In this document: positions 61,130 through 64,000 of the stretch, in pieces
Position numbering within the stretch: the first letter of the stretch is position 1
Layout of the letters: each line of letters begins with the position of its first letter
Assembly (NCBI RefSeq): GCF_002013915.1
Contig: NZ_MBTF01000039.1
Span: 62,001-126,000, forward strand
Reading direction: 5' to 3'
Source: Mucilaginibacter pedocola
GTDB lineage: Bacteria; Bacteroidota; Bacteroidia; Sphingobacteriales; Sphingobacteriaceae
DNA: 64,000 nucleotides
The notes under the pieces: generated by a model
Database searches by the model: none
What the model saw: only the letters and a program-made list of their open reading frames with translations
What the model was told of the DNA's origin: nothing
Translations under genes and position numbers: made by a program

Positions 61130-61901
61130 TTTTTGCCTCCGTAACAAATATATTCGAGTTCGATAGCCTCTTATTTAAAAATTGCGCATACACCTGTCTT
61201 TGATCGTCCTCCGTTTCGAACGACCTGTCGGTAAGCCATTCATCGGGCACTATAGATACAATGGTGTTGATCACTTCCGGCGTTAGTATCGCTTTAAATT
61301 CGGCATCCACTTCATCTAAAAATTCGGCCTTGCGCAGCAACACGTGGTCTTTTATCTGCACAAAGGGGCGTAACGACTGCTCTTCCCAATTATCCATACT
61401 GTGATGGAAGTACAGGGCCGCACCATGGTCTATCAGCCAAAGTTCTTTATGCCACATCAGCATATTGGTATTGCGGGCGGTACGGTCAACATTGGTGAGC
61501 AGCGCATCCAGCCATACGATCTGCGAGGCCAGCTTAGGCTCCACAAAAGTAACCGTTGGATCGAAGGTGATGGCGCCCTGCAGGTAATGCAGGGCCAGGT
61601 TAAGCCCTACGCTGAATTTAAGCAGATCCTGTATCTCTTCGTCGGCTTCGGTTCGGCCGAAGGCTTCGTCGAGGTTCACAAAAACCAGTTCGGGCATTTT
61701 AAAGCCGAGCGTTCGGGCTATTTCGCCGCCTATGAGCTCGGCAATAAGGGCTTTAGGCCCCTGCCCTGCCCCGCGGAATTTGAGTACATATAAAAAACCG
61801 TCGTCGGCCTCGGCAATAGCCGGCAGCGACCCGCCCTCGCGCAATGGCGTAACATAGCGGGTAACATTAACGGTACGTAATTGAGGTGGAATGTAAGCCA
61901 T
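61107..61901 (-). CDS. HipA-like kinase family protein (HipA_2)
   Basis: 264 residues: RYVTPLREGGSLPAIAEADDGFLYVLKFRGAGQGPKALIAELIGGEIARTLGF, a kinase-like N-lobe with a Gly-rich strand and Lys; WLDALLTNVDRTARNTNMLMWHKELWLIDHGAALYF, in which the Asp-(x5)-Asn catalytic-loop pair and the metal-binding IDHG take the place of DFD. It belongs to the HipA_2 family, which is kinase-like. The gene is the first of a unit with DUF3037 and a small unknown; a word-type repeat lies upstream of it. Confidence 0.88.
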   Translation of the reverse strand: MAYIPPQLRTVNVTRYVTPLREGGSLPAIAEADDGFLYVLKFRGAGQGPKALIAELIGGEIARTLGFKMPELVFVNLDEAFGRTEADEEIQDLLKFSVGLNLALHYLQGAITFDPTVTFVEPKLASQIVWLDALLTNVDRTARNTNMLMWHKELWLIDHGAALYFHHSMDNWEEQSLRPFVQIKDHVLLRKAEFLDEVDAEFKAILTPEVINTIVSIVPDEWLTDRSFETEDDQRQVYAQFLNKRLSNSNIFVTEAKNARSQLI

Positions 61902-61933
61902 ATATGATATGAAAGGCTAAGATAGGGGGAAAA

Positions 61934-62050
61934 GTGTTAAGTCGGTAGTAGGAAGTCTTAAGTAAGAAGTCTTAAGTCAAAACTATTGAACCTGAGCTTC
62001 CAGCTTTCGACTCCTGACTTTGGACTTGGACTTTAAGACTTCGAACTTAA
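61934..62050. repeat. Word-type inverted repeat upstream of the YeeE/YedE pair
   Basis: Words GTGTTAAGTCGG, GGAAGTCTTAAGTAAG and AAGTCTTAAGTC on the left; GACTCCTGACTTTGG, ACTTGGACTTTAAG and ACTTCGAACTTAAAAC on the right. It lies between the divergent HipA-like and YeeE/YedE genes. Confidence 0.7.
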
Positions 62051-62053
62051 AAC

Positions 62054-62061
62054 TATATTTG
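62054..62061 (+). promoter_or_regulatory. -7 box directly upstream of the YeeE/YedE gene
   Basis: TATATTTG matches the consensus exactly and ends 5 nt before the ATG at 62067, so transcription would start at or very near the start codon (a leaderless mRNA). A -33 element at the right distance is not clear; a TTG at 62026-62028 is 25 nt upstream. Confidence 0.5.
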
Positions 62062-62066
62062 CTACC

Positions 62067-62627
62067 ATGGATCTTCTAAAACACCCCTGGCCTTGGTATG
62101 TTGCCGGCCCGCTCATCGGGCTTATTGTGCCTGCCTTGCTGTTACTTGGCAATAAGGCCTTTGGCATATCATCATCGCTAAGGCATATTTGCGCGGCATG
62201 CGTGCCTGCCAATATCTCGTTTTTTAAATACGACTGGCGTAAAGAAAGCTGGAACCTGTTCTTTGTAGCAGGTATTGCACTGGGTGGATTCATAGCCGTA
62301 AACTATCTATCTACGCCTGCCCCGGTGGCCATTAACCCTGCCACTACTGCTTTGCTGCAAAAACAAGGCATTACCAATTTTAGCGGACTGTTGCCGCAGG
62401 ATATTTTCAGCTTCGGGCAATTGCTTACGCTGCGCGGGTTTGTGTTTATGGTTATCGGCGGCTTTTTGGTTGGCTTTGGTACGCGGTATGCCGGAGGCTG
62501 CACATCGGGGCATGCTATTATGGGGATATCATCGTTACAATGGCCATCACTGGTGGCTACCTGCTGCTTTATGGCGGGCGGTTTTGTTATGGTTTGGTTT
62601 ATACTCCCTTATTTATTGGCTTTATGA
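62067..62627 (+). CDS. YeeE/YedE family transporter, first half
   Basis: 186 residues with about five hydrophobic segments. The family signature is GFGTRYAGGCTSGHAIMGISSLQWPSLVATCCFM, with the conserved Cys in GGCTSGH; a Cys pair lies in RHICAACVPANISFF. The family (sulfur-transport, YeeE of thiosulfate uptake) imports reduced sulfur compounds. This half ends with ATGA overlapping the start of the next gene, and the two together match one full-length transporter of the split Bacteroidota type. Confidence 0.88.
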   Translation: MDLLKHPWPWYVAGPLIGLIVPALLLLGNKAFGISSSLRHICAACVPANISFFKYDWRKESWNLFFVAGIALGGFIAVNYLSTPAPVAINPATTALLQKQGITNFSGLLPQDIFSFGQLLTLRGFVFMVIGGFLVGFGTRYAGGCTSGHAIMGISSLQWPSLVATCCFMAGGFVMVWFILPYLLAL

Positions 62628-63034
62628 AGAACCTGAAATTCCTTTTATTGGGGCTGCTGTTCGGCATTACCCTCATCAAATCCGAAGTGGTATCGTGGTT
62701 TAGGATACAGGAGATGTTCCGCCTGCAAAGCTTCCACATGTATGGCATTATTGGCAGCGCCATTGTGGTAGCCATGGTTTCGATAATGCTTATCAAACGT
62801 TTCAATATCAAAACTATCAGTGGCGAACAAGTGGTTATCCCGCAGAAAACATTTCATTGGGGTAATGTATATGGTGGTTTGCTTTTCGGATTAGGTTGGG
62901 GAATAACAGGCGCATGCCCGGGGCCATTGTTCGCGCAGATCGGCGGCGGTTTTTTGGTGGTAAGCGTTACCCTGCTTAGCGCTATTGCGGGAACGTGGGT
63001 TTATGGCTTGGTGAGAGATAAACTTCCCTATTGA
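62624..63034 (+). CDS. YeeE/YedE family transporter, second half
   Basis: 136 residues from ATG 62624, overlapping the previous stop by 4 nt (ATGA). MKNLKFLLLGLLFGITLIKSEVVSWFRIQEMFRLQSFHMYG, GSAIVVAMVSIMLIKRF, HWGNVYGGLLFGLGWGITGACPGPLFAQIG (the conserved Cys of the second half) and a final helix. Longer starts at 62540 overlap the first gene deeply and are rejected. It pairs with the preceding half to form the complete transporter. Confidence 0.88.
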   Translation: MKNLKFLLLGLLFGITLIKSEVVSWFRIQEMFRLQSFHMYGIIGSAIVVAMVSIMLIKRFNIKTISGEQVVIPQKTFHWGNVYGGLLFGLGWGITGACPGPLFAQIGGGFLVVSVTLLSAIAGTWVYGLVRDKLPY

Positions 63035-63051
63035 TGATCGCTAAACCATAA

Positions 63052-63076
63052 AACGTTCCGCTGGAACGTTATTTTA
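63052..63076 (+). terminator. Terminator of the YeeE/YedE pair
   Basis: AACGTTCC (63052-63059) and GGAACGTT (63063-63070) form a perfect 8-bp stem with a 3-nt loop, followed by ATTTTA. It begins 18 nt past the stop. Confidence 0.7.
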
Positions 63077-63208
63077 CTCTTTTCACCCTTGCTACCCATA
63101 AAATATCCCGATGGGTTATGGAAGAAAAGGGCTGCGATGCAAAACAAAAAAGCGGGCAAACCAATCGTTTACCCGCCTCTCTTTAACAATGTATCGGCAA
63201 TTAATTTC

Positions 63209-63910
63209 TTAGCCTTGTTTTACAGGGGCTGCCGATGTATCCCTGCGTGCTTTGTGCCTTTCTTTCATTTTAGCTTTCATCTCGGCAAAAGCTTTTTGCT
63301 GATCGGCATTTAATACTGCCTGCAGTTGTTTATCGGTATCTGCTTTCAGCGCTTTAAAGGCTTCGCGGTTGGCTTTGCGGTCGCCGGGGTTTTTAGCTTT
63401 CAGGCTATCTACCTGTGCGGCACGGGCTGCAAATATGGCTTTCACCTTGGTCGATTGATCATCGCTCAGGTTAAGTTTGCTTTTCAGCATGCCGGCCATG
63501 TGGTCGGCGCGTTTGGCTGGATCTTTCATACCACCTTTGCCAAATTTGTGGCCTTTAAACTTGCTTTTCAGCTGAGCTTTAAAGTCGGCATAAGTTTTAT
63601 TTTGCTCCGGTGTAAACACTGCCGCAAGCTCGGTATCTGTTTTTTGCAGTTGGGCTTTAAAAGCTTCGCGATTGGCTTTTTTATCGCCGGTTTTGTTGAC
63701 TTTCAGGCTTTCCATTTGGGTGGCTTGTGCCAGCATAATGGTTTTCACTTTGGCAGATTGCTCTGCGTTCAGGCTCAGCTTTTTCTGTAGCATACCGGTA
63801 ACGCGCTCGGCACGTTGCTCAGGGGTTTTGTGTTGCCTTTGTTTGGTTTGTGCCTGGGCGAATGCATTTATGCCAAGTGCCAGGGTTAACATCAATAGTA
63901 TCTTTTTCAT
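63209..63910 (-). CDS. Periplasmic Spy/LTxxQ-like protein with two repeats
   Basis: 233 residues with a signal peptide (MKKILLMLTLALGINAFAQAQ). Two tandem copies of about 90 residues follow, each of the type RVTGMLQKKLSLNAEQSAKVKTIMLAQATQMESLK...AVFTPEQNKTYADFKAQL, with LxxxQ and TPEQ motifs as in Spy/CpxP proteins. The repeats are highly basic and rich in Lys and Ala. The proposed role is binding of misfolded envelope proteins or metal; the duplication makes it about twice the size of a typical family member. Confidence 0.75.
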   Translation of the reverse strand: MKKILLMLTLALGINAFAQAQTKQRQHKTPEQRAERVTGMLQKKLSLNAEQSAKVKTIMLAQATQMESLKVNKTGDKKANREAFKAQLQKTDTELAAVFTPEQNKTYADFKAQLKSKFKGHKFGKGGMKDPAKRADHMAGMLKSKLNLSDDQSTKVKAIFAARAAQVDSLKAKNPGDRKANREAFKALKADTDKQLQAVLNADQQKAFAEMKAKMKERHKARRDTSAAPVKQG

Positions 63911-64000
63911 TGTTTTATCCTTTTTTGGTTATTTGTAAGGATAGACGGGGACTACGGATGATGGTTTAATAGCGAAGTACTTGTATTGGGGTATTACACA

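Noticed and set aside
62540..62623. Upstream start for the second YeeE/YedE half
   Set aside because: It would overlap the first half by almost 90 nt and adds a segment with no family match; the ATGA overlap at 62624 fits the usual coupling.

Overview
The window is chromosomal DNA from a Bacteroidota bacterium, most likely Sphingobacteriaceae (Mucilaginibacter or Pedobacter type; this assignment is inferred). The signs are a Bor/Por-type (type IX) C-terminal sorting domain, SusC-like carboxypeptidase-regulatory plus beta-barrel outer membrane proteins, a DUF2723 membrane protein, -7 boxes of the form TAnnTTTG, very few Shine-Dalgarno sequences, and DUF6934 and DUF3467 proteins.

Layout. 1-2342: tail of an acidic pRiA4b ORF-3-like protein, miaA, and a DUF6934 protein followed by a 52-residue ORF. 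2431-5169 (minus): nucleotide-sugar genes rfbA, rfbD and fcl. 5263-21301 (minus): the information-processing block, transcribed as rpsU, xerC, hpf, then tRNA-Thr/Tyr/Gly/Thr, tuf, tRNA-Trp, secE, nusG, rplK, rplA, rplJ, rplL, rpoB, rpoC, and DUF3467. The tRNA-tuf order matches the E. coli thrU-tyrU-glyT-thrT-tufB operon. 21435-25489: an orphan histidine kinase, a CarboxypepD_reg-like protein and an M1 peptidase.

25616-30027 is an accessory island. It holds one AT-rich sacsin-like Hsp90-type ATPase with a C-terminal PD-(D/E)xK-like nuclease, split into three frames by two compensating 1-nt shifts at T tracts, and then about 1 kb of repeats. 30028-33700: AraC regulator, SDR, a secreted TIM-barrel epimerase-like protein, a tandem array of four hairpins and an ArsC/Spx-like protein. 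33837-38774: two paralogous beta-barrel proteins. 39002-44679: a 1658-residue secreted multidomain protein overlapping a fibronectin-type lipoprotein gene. 44693-47310: pth, rplY, prs and tRNA-Gln. 47458-50601: DUF2723. 50976-56525: serine hydrolase, accA, small envelope proteins and a GH43-like enzyme. 56845-59378: GH30 and a ThuA-like protein. 59727-61901: small envelope proteins and a HipA-like kinase/DUF3037 pair. 62067-63910: a two-gene YeeE/YedE transporter and a Spy-like protein.

The most unusual feature is spread over the whole window. Many spacers, including those between genes of the ribosomal/RNA polymerase operon and between tRNAs, carry long imperfect inverted repeats. Each is built from short words of about 7-12 nt that are repeated with variation and then reverse-complemented. 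Vocabulary differs between neighbouring spacers but recurs at distant ones. Three further dispersed repeat families and a set of clear terminators and promoters fill most of the remaining intergenic DNA.
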